Notes under the pieces: model-generated | What the model was told of the DNA's origin: nothing | Database searches by the model: none | Seen by the model: only the letters and a program-made list of their open reading frames with translations | Shown here: positions 9,310-18,810 of the stretch, piece after piece | How the letters are laid out: every line of letters starts with the position of its first letter | Position numbering within the stretch: position 1 is the first letter of the stretch | Program-made: the position numbers and the translations under genes | Assembly (NCBI RefSeq): GCF_002029235.1 | Contig: NZ_MZGV01000016.1 | Span: 22,254 to 86,253, forward strand | Source of the DNA: Clostridium oryzae | GTDB lineage: Bacteria; Bacillota; Clostridia; Clostridiales; Clostridiaceae | Reading direction: 5' to 3' | DNA: 64,000 bases

Positions 9310-9759
9310 GTGATAGAGTCATTTGATGAATCTATTGGACTGCAAACCAGTCACATGAACCGGCGAATGCTTAGGTTCCTTAACCATAGTCTTGAGTGGT
9401 ATGATATTACATTAGAGCAGTGGGTTGTATTGTCTAAGTTAGCTGAAGAAGAGGAGATAACACAAAAGATGCTGTCTGTTAAGACCGAAAAAGATCCGGC
9501 TTCTATTCTTAGAATACTAGACATATTAGAAAAGAAGGAACTGATAGAGCGCAGACAGAATGCTGGTGATAGAAGAGCATCTTCGCTGTACATTACGGCT
9601 AGAGGGAGAGCTCTAAAGGATGAAGTAATTCCGTATATCGAAAATCGCTTTAAAGAAATTGTTGAGGGCATCTCTGAACAAGAGATTACAACTTATCTGA
9701 AGGTTCTTCATCGAATAGATTTAAACTTAGTAGATTTATTAAATAAACAAAAAGGCTAG
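9310..9759 (+). CDS. MarR-family transcriptional regulator
   Basis: 149 residues from GTG 9310; AAAGGA at 9295-9300 fits this start better than the ATG at 9301, which touches it. A winged-helix DNA-binding domain lies at about 30-95 (ITQKMLSVKT as the helix-turn-helix, DRRASSLYIT as the wing), flanked by the dimerisation helices typical of MarR proteins. It is the first gene of an operon with an efflux pump 84 bases downstream, and two palindromes sit on its own promoter. It probably represses both genes until a toxic compound binds. The ligand cannot be predicted. Confidence 0.88.
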   Translation: MIESFDESIGLQTSHMNRRMLRFLNHSLEWYDITLEQWVVLSKLAEEEEITQKMLSVKTEKDPASILRILDILEKKELIERRQNAGDRRASSLYITARGRALKDEVIPYIENRFKEIVEGISEQEITTYLKVLHRIDLNLVDLLNKQKG

Positions 9760-9843
9760 AATCTCCCGTGAAATATCAACAAAGGGACAGTTACTGGAAA
9801 TAAGTATTATATATTTACTATTTTAATTGGAGGGATATTACAT

Positions 9844-11301
9844 ATGGTAGAATTTGAAGACAACTTGGTGTTAAGAGACAGAAAAAATAATAATTACAAT
9901 GTGGGAGCCATCACGGCGGTTCTTACGATTTCTGGTTTTTTTTGTATGCTTAATGAGACAGTACTTAATATGGCTTTAAAAAGTATTATGTCTCAATTTG
10001 GTATTACTGCTATTACTGCTCAATGGCTGAGCACAGGATATATGCTTATTATGGGAATATCAATTCCTATTTCGGCTTTCTTGATTCAATCCTATAAGAC
10101 GAGACAATTATATATAGCATCAATGATAATATTTATTTTAGGAACAATAATTTCAGGTTTAGCACCAGCATTTCCTATTCTTTTGGCAGGACGTTTGATT
10201 CAAGCGGTCGGAACGGGAATATTAATTCCTAATATAGTAAACACACTCATTATCATTAATCCGGAAGAAAAAAGAGGAAGAGCTCTCGGAATTTTTAATC
10301 TTGTTATGTTTTTTGCTCCAGCTATAGGTCCTGTTCTTTCGGGCTTGATCATACAGAATCTGAGTTGGAGATGGCTGTTTTTTAGCATCTTACCATTTAC
10401 TATAATAGCCTTAATATTAGGAAGTATGTTTGTTGCAAATGTAACAGATATTTCTAAGCCTAAAGTTGATGTGGTATCAATTATCCTGTCAACAGTGGGT
10501 TTTGGATGTATAATTTATGGTGCTAGTAATATCGGAAATTCTGCAGTTTATTTGATGGTAATACCGTTTATAATCAGTGGTATTTCATTAGCTGGATTTG
10601 TTGTTCGTCAATTAAGGCTTAAGGAGCCTCTATTAGATATGAATGCTTTTAGATATCCTATGTTTTCAATTGGTACTGTACTTATAATAATTATGCATAT
10701 GGTGAATTTTGCAATCATGCTAATGCTCCCAATGTTTATGGAGGGCGCCATGGGATTAAGTGCATTTACAGCTGGACTTATTATGCTGCCTGGTGGAATT
10801 ATAAATGGAATTATAGCTCCGCTTGCTGGTAGTCTCTATGATAAGCATGGTCCAAAAGTATTGATATTTCCAGGCTTTTTAATATCAACTGCCGTTTTTA
10901 TAATTTTTTCTAGGGCTATTTCCGTTAAAATTTCAATAGCTTTAATTATAATTTTACATTGTATTTCTTTGATAGCTGTTGGAATGATAAATACACCTAC
11001 ACAGACTAACAGTCTTAACCAATTGACTCCGAAGTTATACCCGCATGGTACTGCAATTACAAACACGCTTCAGCAAATCGGCGGAGCGTTTGGTACATCA
11101 TTATTCGTAGCAATTATGTCAGCAGGTCAGAAGAATTATTTGAATAACATAGCCAATGGTCATGGAGCTGCAAATCAAGCCAATGCATTGGCATATGGAG
11201 TAAGATTATCACTTACTGTTGCAGTAGGAATTCTTATTGTAGCCGTTGTGCTGTCATTTTTCTTAAAGAGAAATACAGAGAGTGTGAGAACTGAGAATTA
11301 A
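9844..11301 (+). CDS. MFS drug:proton antiporter, DHA2 (EmrB/QacA-like) family
   Basis: 485 residues with about 14 hydrophobic helices, the length and pattern of 14-TM drug exporters. The region after TM1 has NETVLNMALKSIM and TAQWLSTGYML, the DHA2 motif; the antiporter motif C region is GIFNLVMFFAPAIGPVLSG. The protein should export hydrophobic toxic compounds in exchange for protons. ATG 9844 has TTGGAGGG well placed upstream. It is co-transcribed with the MarR gene, so the pair forms a self-contained resistance module. No terminator is obvious behind it; the next signal is the hisS promoter. Confidence 0.9.
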   Translation: MVEFEDNLVLRDRKNNNYNVGAITAVLTISGFFCMLNETVLNMALKSIMSQFGITAITAQWLSTGYMLIMGISIPISAFLIQSYKTRQLYIASMIIFILGTIISGLAPAFPILLAGRLIQAVGTGILIPNIVNTLIIINPEEKRGRALGIFNLVMFFAPAIGPVLSGLIIQNLSWRWLFFSILPFTIIALILGSMFVANVTDISKPKVDVVSIILSTVGFGCIIYGASNIGNSAVYLMVIPFIISGISLAGFVVRQLRLKEPLLDMNAFRYPMFSIGTVLIIIMHMVNFAIMLMLPMFMEGAMGLSAFTAGLIMLPGGIINGIIAPLAGSLYDKHGPKVLIFPGFLISTAVFIIFSRAISVKISIALIIILHCISLIAVGMINTPTQTNSLNQLTPKLYPHGTAITNTLQQIGGAFGTSLFVAIMSAGQKNYLNNIANGHGAANQANALAYGVRLSLTVAVGILIVAVVLSFFLKRNTESVRTEN

Positions 11302-11323
11302 GATTTAATAACTATTTTTATGC

Positions 11324-11352
11324 TTGACAAAAAAAATATTATAGAATAAAAT
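11324..11352 (+). promoter_or_regulatory. Promoter of hisS
   Basis: TTGACA at 11324-11329, a 17-base spacer and TAAAAT at 11347-11352. It reads into the T-box leader that follows. Confidence 0.75.
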
Positions 11353-11384
11353 ATAGAAAATAATAAGATAACTTAATGCGAAGA

Positions 11385-11681
11385 TAAGAAATAGTAAATG
11401 TGTGAAGTTTTTTTAGAGAGTCTCTGTTTGGTGGAAAGAGGTAAAACAGTACATTGAACACATCTTTGAGCAAGACATCGAAATCAATATATAGCAAGTG
11501 GATAGGTTTGTTAACAAATGCTATGAGAGTAGAATGTTCCCGGTTATTTGCACCCGTTATAGTGCTAGAGTATTATATTGTACTTGAAGAGGTTAGTATT
11601 GTGAGGTACTGACGAATTGAGGTGGGAACACGTGAGTTATAACTCTCGTCCTTTGGATTACCAGAGGATGAGAGTTTTTTA
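11385..11681 (+). ncRNA. T-box riboswitch, histidine-specific
   Basis: A leader of about 300 bases between the promoter and hisS. The T-box sequence GAGGTGGGAACACG is at 11619-11632. Its TGGN tetranucleotide is TGGG, and the last G can pair with C73, the discriminator base peculiar to tRNA-His. In the Stem I region the segment TTGAACACATCTTTGAG offers His codons CAC (11459-11461) and CAT (11461-11463). A terminator (ACTCTCGTCCTTTGG / CCAGAGGATGAGAGT, 11642-11674, then TTTTTT) competes with the antiterminator. Uncharged tRNA-His should allow read-through into hisS. Confidence 0.9.
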
Positions 11682-11780
11682 TTTTAAAAATAATGTGTTT
11701 TGAGGGCTTAATAACTTTTAAGAAGTCTAAATCACATTTTCTGAAAAACGGAAATTTATATATTATTAGGAGGAGATAAA

Positions 11781-13079
11781 ATGATAAAACCATCAATTTT
11801 ACCAGGATTTATGGAATTACTTCCAGAAGATCAAATGCTATTTAATAAAGTAAAGGATACCATAAGGAAAAACTATGAAAAGTTTGGATTTATACCGCTG
11901 GATACTCCTGTTATGGAAAAATCAGAAGTGCTTTTAGCTAAAGGCGGCGGAGAGACTGAAAAACAAATCTACAGATTTAGCAAGGGAGATACCGATATAT
12001 CACTAAGATTTGACCTTACAGTTCCGCTTGCTAGATATGTATCGCAGCACAGTAATGACATAGCTTTCCCATTCAGACGATATCAGATAGGAAAGGTATA
12101 TAGAGGAGAAAGAAACCAAAAAGGGAGATTTAGGGAATTCTACCAATGTGATATTGATATAATTGGAAATGAAAAGCTAAGTATAATGTATGACGCTGAA
12201 ATACCTTCTGTTATTTATTCCATATTTAAAGAACTTAATTTCGGAGACTTCGTGATTAGAATAAATAACCGTAAGGTGCTTAATGGCTTCTTTAAGTCTT
12301 TAGATATAGAAGATGTATCAGAAATCTTAAGAATCATTGATAAGATAGATAAAATAGGTGCTGATGCGGTCAAAGAAGAAATTACAGCACTTGGGGTTTC
12401 AGCAGACATAGTTGAAAAAATAATGAGCTTTATTGCACTAGAAGGAAATAATGACAGCATCATTGAAGGACTAAAAGCGCTGAAGATAGAAAATGAAGCA
12501 TTCACGGAAGGAATAGCAGAACTTGAGGCTGTAACAAATCACATAAAATACTTTGGTGTTCCAGAGGAAAACTTTGCTATAGATTTAAAAATAGCCAGAG
12601 GACTTGATTACTATACAGGAACTGTATATGAAACAATCTTAAAAGACTATCCATCTATAGGAAGTGTATGCTCCGGAGGAAGATACGATAACCTAGCAGG
12701 ATATTATACAAATCAGAAGCTTCCGGGAGTTGGAATATCTATTGGACTAACAAGACTTTTCTATCAGCTTAGAGAAGCTAATTTGATAAAGACAGACGGA
12801 AATTCTACTCCAGCTAAAATACTTGTGATACCTATGGATGATGATACTAGCTATTCTATTGAAGTTTCCAAGACACTAAGGACTGCAGGTATTGAGTGTG
12901 AAGTATATTTTGAAAAGGGTAAACTGAATAAAAAATTAAATTATGCTAATAAGTTAGGTATTCCTTATGTCATCCTTATAGGCAGTGATGAAGTTGAAAC
13001 CGGTAAACTTACATTTAAAGATATGAAGAAGGGAGAGCAAAGCAAATTGACAGTAGAGGAAATAATAAACCAATACTAA
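11781..13079 (+). CDS. hisS: Histidyl-tRNA synthetase
   Basis: 432 residues, full length for bacterial HisRS. It attaches histidine to tRNA-His. Class II motif 2 is in RRYQIGKVYRGER, the HisA motif is ARGLDYYTGTVYE and motif 3 is GVGISIGLTRL. A C-terminal anticodon-binding domain (about 330-432, from KILVIPM) is present, which argues for a true synthetase and not the regulatory HisZ paralogue. ATG 11781 follows AGGAGGAG. Control by the upstream histidine T-box fits. The stop codon overlaps that of the convergent pgsA gene by two bases. Confidence 0.95.
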   Translation: MIKPSILPGFMELLPEDQMLFNKVKDTIRKNYEKFGFIPLDTPVMEKSEVLLAKGGGETEKQIYRFSKGDTDISLRFDLTVPLARYVSQHSNDIAFPFRRYQIGKVYRGERNQKGRFREFYQCDIDIIGNEKLSIMYDAEIPSVIYSIFKELNFGDFVIRINNRKVLNGFFKSLDIEDVSEILRIIDKIDKIGADAVKEEITALGVSADIVEKIMSFIALEGNNDSIIEGLKALKIENEAFTEGIAELEAVTNHIKYFGVPEENFAIDLKIARGLDYYTGTVYETILKDYPSIGSVCSGGRYDNLAGYYTNQKLPGVGISIGLTRLFYQLREANLIKTDGNSTPAKILVIPMDDDTSYSIEVSKTLRTAGIECEVYFEKGKLNKKLNYANKLGIPYVILIGSDEVETGKLTFKDMKKGEQSKLTVEEIINQY

Positions 13080-13603
13080 GCTTTGCCTCTGTTATATATG
13101 ACTAGATAATTAATGAGAGCTATAAAGGCGCTTATTACAGCTACACCCAGTAGAATTTCTCCTAAATCTCTATAAAAATATATACAGAAAATAGATAAAT
13201 AGAAGATTACAGTTGATAACTTTCCGAATATATTGGAAGGTATCACTGTATCTTTTTTATATAAAAACATACCTGATATAATCATAAAAAGTTCTTTTAA
13301 AATAACTATAATAGAGATGAAGAATGGCACATAGCCTTTTATTGAAAGGCAGGTTAGTACCGTTAACAGCATAAGCTTATCCGCTAGTGGATCTAAAACC
13401 ATACCCCATTTTGTAACTAGATTAAATCTTCTAGCTATATACCCATCTAAAATATCTGTAAATCCAGCTAGCAAAAATATACAGATAGATATAAAAAGAC
13501 TATCTGGCACTGATGAAAAAAACACCAATATAAAGATCGGTATTAAAAAAAGTCTAAATAGAGTTAACATATTTGGAGTATTTATATTTGTTAGAGGTTT
13601 CAA
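13076..13603 (-). CDS. pgsA: CDP-alcohol phosphatidyltransferase (phosphatidylglycerophosphate synthase-like)
   Basis: 175 residues with several membrane helices. The family signature DG-x2-AR-x8-G-x3-D-x3-D is complete in the segment beginning DGYIARRF and ending DPLADK, so the Mg-dependent transfer chemistry should work. It most probably makes phosphatidylglycerol phosphate from CDP-diacylglycerol and glycerol 3-phosphate; other CDP-alcohol partners are possible because the motif does not fix the acceptor. The start is TTG, with GGGAGGTG eight bases upstream. The gene is convergent to hisS, and no terminator lies between them. Confidence 0.85.
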   Translation of the reverse strand: MKPLTNINTPNMLTLFRLFLIPIFILVFFSSVPDSLFISICIFLLAGFTDILDGYIARRFNLVTKWGMVLDPLADKLMLLTVLTCLSIKGYVPFFISIIVILKELFMIISGMFLYKKDTVIPSNIFGKLSTVIFYLSIFCIYFYRDLGEILLGVAVISAFIALINYLVIYNRGKA

Positions 13604-13897
13604 AACCTTTCACCTCCCGTAAGCAGTATTTATTCTGAAAATAGCACAATAATGTGCAATACTTATATCATAACATAATATTTGAACGTAAAAAAGATGT
13701 AAATGTATATATTAGGGACTGAAGCCTAGTTAATACAATATGAGTATAAAGTTCATATTACCTCTTGATGCACAATATATATTGTCGTAAATATAGTTAG
13801 AATTTATCTAGTATTTTATGCAAATTAGATGGTTGTTAATCATTAAAACTTATTTAATATACAAATTAAATTGAATTTAATGCTTTATAGAACATAC

Positions 13898-13941
13898 AAG
13901 TGCGAATTATATACAATGATATTGAAAAAATGTTCGGTTTT
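13898..13941 (+). promoter_or_regulatory. PurBox-like inverted pair upstream of purA
   Basis: The bottom strand of 13929-13941 reads AAAACCGAACATT, an exact fit to the Bacillus PurR box AWWWCCGAACWWT. A weaker forward copy, AAGTGCGAATTAT, lies at 13898-13910, 18 bases away in inverted orientation. Paired inverted boxes of this spacing just upstream of -35 are how B. subtilis PurR binds. The rest of the 506-base gap (13604-14109) holds AT-rich DNA, a 14-bp palindrome ACAATATATATTGT at 13772-13785, and a short hairpin near 13620; no purine riboswitch was seen. Confidence 0.6.
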
Positions 13942-13944
13942 TTG

Positions 13945-13973
13945 TTGACTATAGGTTATGGCTTTGATACTAT
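13945..13973 (+). promoter_or_regulatory. Promoter of purA
   Basis: TTGACT (13945-13950), 17-base spacer, TACTAT (13968-13973). The leader to the start codon is about 130 bases. Confidence 0.7.
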
Positions 13974-14109
13974 ATGTTAGGGGAGTATATTGCCCTGAGC
14001 CTGGGTTAAAATATTTTTATATTCAGGTATAGATGGATGTTCATATCAATTACGAATATCACATTTGCAGTATATTAAGAATAGAAACATTAATATGGAG
14101 GTAAATTAT

Positions 14110-15396
14110 ATGTCTTCTTTTATAGTTTTAGGTGCTCAGTGGGGCGATGAAGGAAAAGGAAAAATGACAGATTTCCTTGCTGAAAATGCAGACGTAGTTG
14201 TAAGATATCAGGGTGGTAATAATGCAGGACACACTGTTGTAGTTGGCAAAAACGAATATAAACTTCGTTTAATCCCATCAGGAATATTATATGAGGATAA
14301 ATTAAATGTTATTGGCAATGGAGTAGTGGTGGATCCCAAAGCGCTTTTTGAAGAAATTAGTTACCTTGAAGGATTGGGAGCAAAGGTTACGCCAAATAAT
14401 CTTGTTGTAAGTGACAGAGCTCAATTAATAATGCCATATCATAAGGTTTTAGATAAACTAAAAGAAAAGTCTAGAGGCAAAAATGACATTGGAACCACGG
14501 GAAGAGGAATAGGGCCTTGTTATACGGACAAAGCAGAGAGAGCTGGCATAAGAGTGTGTGATCTTATGCACAAAGAAACTTTTAGGGAAAAGCTTGAATA
14601 TAATGTTAAAGCTAAAAATGAATATATTACGAAGGTTCTTGGCGGAGAAGCCCTTGATTTCGGTGCTATATATAATGAATATATGGAGATTGCAAAAAAA
14701 TTAAAACCTTTTGTAGCAGATATATCTGTCAGAGTATATGATGCTATAAAAGCTGATAAAGATGTGTTATTTGAAGGTGCGCAGGGTATGCTTTTGGATG
14801 TTGACTATGGAACATATCCATATGTTACTTCATCGAATACAGTTGCTGGCGGTGTATGCACAGGTGCTGGTATAGGGCCTACAATGGTACAGAAGGCCGT
14901 TGGAATAGCTAAGGCATATACGACAAGAGTTGGAAAAGGACCTTTCCCTACTGAACTTGAGGATGAAACAGGTGATTGGATAAGGGATAACGGGCATGAG
15001 TTTGGAGTTAATACTGGAAGAGCAAGAAGATGCGGATGGCTGGATCTTGTAATTCTTAAGACTTCTGCTAGAATAAATGGTTTAACCAGCTTTGCAGTTA
15101 CTAAAATAGACACTCTTGCAGGGCTAGACAAAATAAAAATCTGTGTTGGATATAAGTTTGAAGATAAAGTAATAGATTATTTTCCAGCGAGTCTTGAAGA
15201 TCTTGCTAAATGTGAACCTATATACGAAGAGTTTGATGGTTGGGATAGTAAAGTAGCAGATGCTAGAAGTTATGAGGAACTTCCTGACAATGCAAAAAAA
15301 TATTTAGATAAGATTGAAAAATTTACTGGAGTAAAAATATCCTTGATTTCTGTTGGACCTAGAAGAGATCAAACTATAGTGGTGTCAGATATATAA
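14110..15396 (+). CDS. purA: Adenylosuccinate synthetase
   Basis: 428 residues from ATG 14110, preceded by GGAGGTAA; an upstream in-frame ATG would add non-conserved residues. It joins IMP and aspartate using GTP, the first committed step to AMP. The N-terminus has the GTP-loop signature [11 protein letters not shown] with the catalytic Asp and Lys, then NAGHTV with the catalytic His; GTTGRGIGP and the GTP-specificity region [12 protein letters not shown] are also intact. The arginine codons are almost all AGA or AGG, a useful reference for native codon use here. Promoter and PurBox-like sites lie upstream; a MITE-like repeat begins 24 bases after the stop. Confidence 0.97.
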   Translation: MSSFIVLGAQWGDEGKGKMTDFLAENADVVVRYQGGNNAGHTVVVGKNEYKLRLIPSGILYEDKLNVIGNGVVVDPKALFEEISYLEGLGAKVTPNNLVVSDRAQLIMPYHKVLDKLKEKSRGKNDIGTTGRGIGPCYTDKAERAGIRVCDLMHKETFREKLEYNVKAKNEYITKVLGGEALDFGAIYNEYMEIAKKLKPFVADISVRVYDAIKADKDVLFEGAQGMLLDVDYGTYPYVTSSNTVAGGVCTGAGIGPTMVQKAVGIAKAYTTRVGKGPFPTELEDETGDWIRDNGHEFGVNTGRARRCGWLDLVILKTSARINGLTSFAVTKIDTLAGLDKIKICVGYKFEDKVIDYFPASLEDLAKCEPIYEEFDGWDSKVADARSYEELPDNAKKYLDKIEKFTGVKISLISVGPRRDQTIVVSDI

Positions 15397-15420
15397 ATTC
15401 CGTTATTAAGGGCAGAATAT

Positions 15421-15707
15421 AAATATAAGACGAACTAAATGCTCTAGACAGAATAGTTTAGAGAAAGTGCATTAAATAGGTATGAGAGTAAAGAGAAAAG
15501 AGTAAAGAGAAGGTTAAAATTCAGCCGAGCTGAATTTTAATTGTATAGATGATCCTAATTATTTTGATAATCCTTTTGTAATACTAGGTATAGTCTTAGT
15601 TTTTAAAAAGTTATTGCCGATAATCAGATTTAAATTCTCAGAAATTCTGCATAGCAGAATTTCTTCCTTCACTTTTCGCTTTTCTCTTATCTTGGTTCGC
15701 AATATAC
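15421..15707. repeat. MITE-like repeat family A, copy 1 (shortened)
   Basis: The left end is AAATATAAGACGAACTAA and the right end (15692-15706) TTGGTTCGCAATATA, its imperfect inverse. Internal hairpins AAATTCAGC/GCTGAATTT and GAAATTCTGC/GCAGAATTTC are shared with copies at 22626 and 49047. Compared with those, about 65 bases near the right end are missing. There is no coding capacity. It fills most of the gap between purA and the next gene. Confidence 0.85.
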
Positions 15708-15812
15708 AAAGTTTGTATTGTAAATATAATTATTCTCAGTTATAATATTTTTATAGCTTACTATAAATTATAGTTAGCTTATAATATAAAATAAGAGAGG
15801 GTGATTGACAGC

Positions 15813-15995
15813 ATGATCACTAAGGATACTACTATAGGTGATGTTGTAAAGAATTTTCCAGATAAAATCGATATTCTTATGGATTTTGGAATGGGATGTA
15901 TTGGCTGTCCAGCTTCATTGTCAGAGACTATAGAGCAAGCAGCTATGGTTCATGGCTTGGATGTTGATGACTTAATAGAAGCTTTGAACAAATAA
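15813..15995 (+). CDS. DUF1858 domain protein
   Basis: 60 residues from ATG 15813 (GAGAGGG upstream); a GTG at 15801 would overlap that site. The whole protein is one DUF1858 domain: TTIGDVV near the start, and GMGCIGCPAS in the middle with a CxxC-type pair. The domain is also found fused to hybrid-cluster and iron-sulfur repair proteins, so a redox or metal-sensing role is plausible but unproven. Single-gene unit with its own terminator. Confidence 0.8.
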   Translation: MITKDTTIGDVVKNFPDKIDILMDFGMGCIGCPASLSETIEQAAMVHGLDVDDLIEALNK

Positions 15996-16029
15996 ATAGT
16001 ACGTACATTAATAAATTATAAATACTAGA

Positions 16030-16059
16030 AGACTCTAAGGAATCCCTTAGAGTCTTTTA
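16030..16059 (+). terminator. Rho-independent terminator
   Basis: GACTCTAAGG (16031-16040) pairs with CCTTAGAGTC (16045-16054), followed by TTTTA. Confidence 0.88.
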
Positions 16060-16089
16060 TGCAATTATATATAACACAAAAAATTTAAC

Positions 16090-16890
16090 ATGAAAAGGGG
16101 GGGAGTTGAGATCCTTCTAGAGGATTTTAACGAGTTTATGGAGAAGAAAAGTCAATTAAAGGAATATGAGATACATTACTATGAAGTTGACTATAATAAA
16201 AGAATGAACATAACTAGTCTTATAAACTTTTTACAGGATACAGCGACATATCAAAGTGACAAACTAGGAGTAGGAATAGACTATTTAATTGAGAACAATA
16301 TGGCATGGGTAATATACAAATGGGATATAAAACTGTATAAATATCCAGTTTACGGTGAAAAAATAATAATAAAGACTGTACCGTATGGTCTTAGAAAGTT
16401 TTATGCCTATAGAAAGTTTGAGGTATGTAATGCTGAAGGAGAACTTATAGCAGACGCTGATTCGATATGGTTTTTACTAAGCTTAGATAAAAAGAGACCG
16501 CTTAGAGTTGGAAAAGAGATGTATACAGCCTATGGCATAGATGAAGATTGTAAGGATACTATTGAAATAAATAATATAGATGCAATTGATAAGGTTGAGA
16601 ACGAGAAGATGTTTCATGTAAGATATGAAGACATAGATACAAACAGGCATGTTAATAATGTAAAGTATGTATCTTGGGCTATAGAGGCACTTCCTGTGGA
16701 CATAGTTGAGAATAACGTTGTTAGTAGAATTAAGATAAATTATATGAAAGAAACTACATATGGTGAAGAGATTAAATCAAAAGTTTTAGTAAAAGAAACA
16801 AATGATGAACTAATGAGTATACATTCTATTGAGGGATTTTCTGGCAAAGAGCTTACAAGACTTGAGATATACTGGAAAAATGAACTTTAA
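16090..16890 (+). CDS. Acyl-ACP thioesterase
   Basis: 266 residues from ATG 16090, or 250 from ATG 16138. Neither has a normally spaced ribosome site; a very strong GGGGGGAG lies inside the first codons, so the true start is unsettled. Two hot-dog-fold halves are visible: EIHYYEVDYNKRMNITSL at the start of the first, and NRHVNNVKYVSW in the second. The Asn/His pair there is the catalytic motif of FatA/FatB-type thioesterases. The enzyme releases fatty acids from acyl carrier protein. It precedes the sensor kinase gene by about 40 bases and may be co-transcribed with it. Confidence 0.87.
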   Translation: MKRGGVEILLEDFNEFMEKKSQLKEYEIHYYEVDYNKRMNITSLINFLQDTATYQSDKLGVGIDYLIENNMAWVIYKWDIKLYKYPVYGEKIIIKTVPYGLRKFYAYRKFEVCNAEGELIADADSIWFLLSLDKKRPLRVGKEMYTAYGIDEDCKDTIEINNIDAIDKVENEKMFHVRYEDIDTNRHVNNVKYVSWAIEALPVDIVENNVVSRIKINYMKETTYGEEIKSKVLVKETNDELMSIHSIEGFSGKELTRLEIYWKNEL

Positions 16891-16929
16891 CCTTAAATGA
16901 AACTAATGCATTATAATAGAGGATTTTTT

Positions 16930-18111
16930 ATGATTAATACTGTTGAAGTAATAATGATAGTAATCAGTTATTGCATACTTGTTATGAATATGCTGATAGT
17001 ATATATATATAGTGATATCAATGGTATAGCGATAGTAGCTCTGAATTTCACTATTATATTCTCATATTCGGTGAGAACCTTTTTTGCATCACGAATAGAT
17101 GATAGTTATAAATTTAAATATTATACCATTATATTTATTGGATATATTTTAGAAATAATATCTATTTTCATCCTAAATAGATTTGATAATACTATGGTTT
17201 CTCAAACATTATATCTATTAATTTTGAGTGATGCAGCTATTAATAGAAGCAGGGCATTTAGTGCAGGAACTTTTTGTCTTTTATATATTATATCATGTTT
17301 TTCTATTGTGCTTACTGTTCATTTTAATATGACTAAGGTAATTCCAGCAGCACTGATTACTATTACAGTTTATGCTGTGGTATATATAATTTTTTCATTA
17401 TTAAAATACATGATGAAGCAGACGGAAACAATACAGGAAAATCTTAGAAGGATTACTGTAGAAAAGTTGGAAAAAGATAATTTGTATGCTGAACTCAAAG
17501 AGGCGTATCAGAAGGTTGAAGGAATAACGGCACTTAAAGAAAGAAATAGAATAGCCAGAGAGATCCACGATACGGTTGGACATACTCTTACTACTGTGCT
17601 GGTAGAACTTGAAGCAGCTAAAAGACTGCTAAGGAAGGATGTTGCACTTTCTGAGAATAAACTAAATCTTGCACAGCAGCAGGTTAGAAAAGGACTTGAC
17701 AGTATAAGAAGTTCTGTACGAGTTCTTGAAAAGGGTGAAGATATAATGGATTTTGGACAATCTGTTATTGCAATTATTGAAGATACTGAGAAGCATTCAG
17801 AAGTCAGTATTAAATATCAGATTGATGAGACTAAGATATCAAAAAAGCAGCAGGAAATGTTACTATCAGCACTTACGGAAGGTTTAACAAATGGTATAAG
17901 ACATGGAAAAAGTACAGCCTTTATATTCAAGTTAACTTCAAAAAGCGAGGGACATGTACTTTTTTCTCTTGAGGATAACGGAAATGGAGCTACAGCAATG
18001 GTTCCTGGTTTTGGACTAAAATCCATGAAGGAACGTGTTGAGGAGCTGGGAGGTAAAATTAGAATAGATACTGCACCAGAGGAAGGATTTGCGTTATATA
18101 TAGAATTATGA
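16930..18111 (+). CDS. Two-component sensor histidine kinase (HisKA_3 type)
   Basis: 393 residues from ATG 16930 (AGAGGA upstream). The N-terminal half holds about five or six membrane helices (to residue 155) with no large outside domain, as in kinases that sense membrane stress or a partner transporter. A coiled coil (about 160-200) leads to the dimerisation/phosphoacceptor helix with His213 in REIHDTVGH. The ATPase domain ends the protein (LTNGIRHG as N-box, EDNGNGA, GFGLKSM as G-boxes). The response regulator gene starts nine bases after the stop. The ABC exporter genes further on are the likely target, by position. Confidence 0.9.
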   Translation: MINTVEVIMIVISYCILVMNMLIVYIYSDINGIAIVALNFTIIFSYSVRTFFASRIDDSYKFKYYTIIFIGYILEIISIFILNRFDNTMVSQTLYLLILSDAAINRSRAFSAGTFCLLYIISCFSIVLTVHFNMTKVIPAALITITVYAVVYIIFSLLKYMMKQTETIQENLRRITVEKLEKDNLYAELKEAYQKVEGITALKERNRIAREIHDTVGHTLTTVLVELEAAKRLLRKDVALSENKLNLAQQQVRKGLDSIRSSVRVLEKGEDIMDFGQSVIAIIEDTEKHSEVSIKYQIDETKISKKQQEMLLSALTEGLTNGIRHGKSTAFIFKLTSKSEGHVLFSLEDNGNGATAMVPGFGLKSMKERVEELGGKIRIDTAPEEGFALYIEL

Positions 18112-18119
18112 GGTGAAGT

Positions 18120-18767
18120 ATGGAAAAGATAAAAGTTTTAATAGCGGACGATCAGACGCTTATGCGTGATGGATTAAAAACTATACTGGAGTTGGAAGAC
18201 AATATAGATGTAATAGGACTTGCTGCTAATGGTGAAGAGGTTCTTTCTATTTGCAAAATGCGAGTACCGGATGTTGTGTTAATGGATATAAGAATGCCGA
18301 AGATGGATGGAGTGGAATGCACAAAGAAATTAAAGAAATTAAACGCTGAAATTAAGGTCTTGATACTTACAACTTTTGATGATATTGAATACATTGTTCA
18401 GGCTCTTAATTATGGTGCAGCGGGATATATATTAAAGGACATAGAAGGAGACGAACTGATAAAAACCATAAATGCTGTCTCTAAAGGTAACCTGATGCTG
18501 CCGGTGAATATAGCACAAAAGCTGGCAAGTCAAATTTCAACTGGTACAGCAGCATCGGAAGAAAAAAAGAAATTTACAGATTTTACTGATAGGGAGATAG
18601 ATATAGCAAAAATGCTGGCTGAAGGTTTTAACAACAGACAGATATCTTCATATTTATATATATCAGAAGGAACCGTTAAAAATTATATAAGCAATATATA
18701 TGCTAAGCTTGGAACGTCGGATAGGACAGCCGCGGCTATAGCTATAAAGAAACTCATGGATAAGTAG
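18120..18767 (+). CDS. LuxR-family (NarL-type) response regulator
   Basis: 215 residues. The receiver domain (1-120) has the acidic pair in ADDQTL, phosphoacceptor Asp56 in VLMDIRMP, the conserved Thr in LTTFDD and Lys in ILKDIEG. A LuxR-type helix-turn-helix (about 150-212, TDREIDIAKMLAEG and SEGTVKNYISNIYAKLG) binds DNA. It pairs with the kinase immediately upstream. The terminator begins inside the stop codon, so the downstream ABC genes have their own promoter, probably activated by this regulator. Confidence 0.93.
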   Translation: MEKIKVLIADDQTLMRDGLKTILELEDNIDVIGLAANGEEVLSICKMRVPDVVLMDIRMPKMDGVECTKKLKKLNAEIKVLILTTFDDIEYIVQALNYGAAGYILKDIEGDELIKTINAVSKGNLMLPVNIAQKLASQISTGTAASEEKKKFTDFTDREIDIAKMLAEGFNNRQISSYLYISEGTVKNYISNIYAKLGTSDRTAAAIAIKKLMDK

Positions 18768-18810
18768 TTACTCCGGTCATAACTTAATATGACCGGAGTA
18801 ACTATTTTAT
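18766..18810 (+). terminator. Rho-independent terminator overlapping the stop codon
   Basis: AGTTACTCCGGTCAT (18766-18780) is exactly complementary to 18789-18803, followed by ATTTTATTA. The stem starts within the TAG stop of the response regulator. Confidence 0.88.

Noticed and set aside
13604..14109. Purine riboswitch before purA
   Set aside because: The conserved core of the purine aptamer is not present; PurBox-like sites explain the region better.
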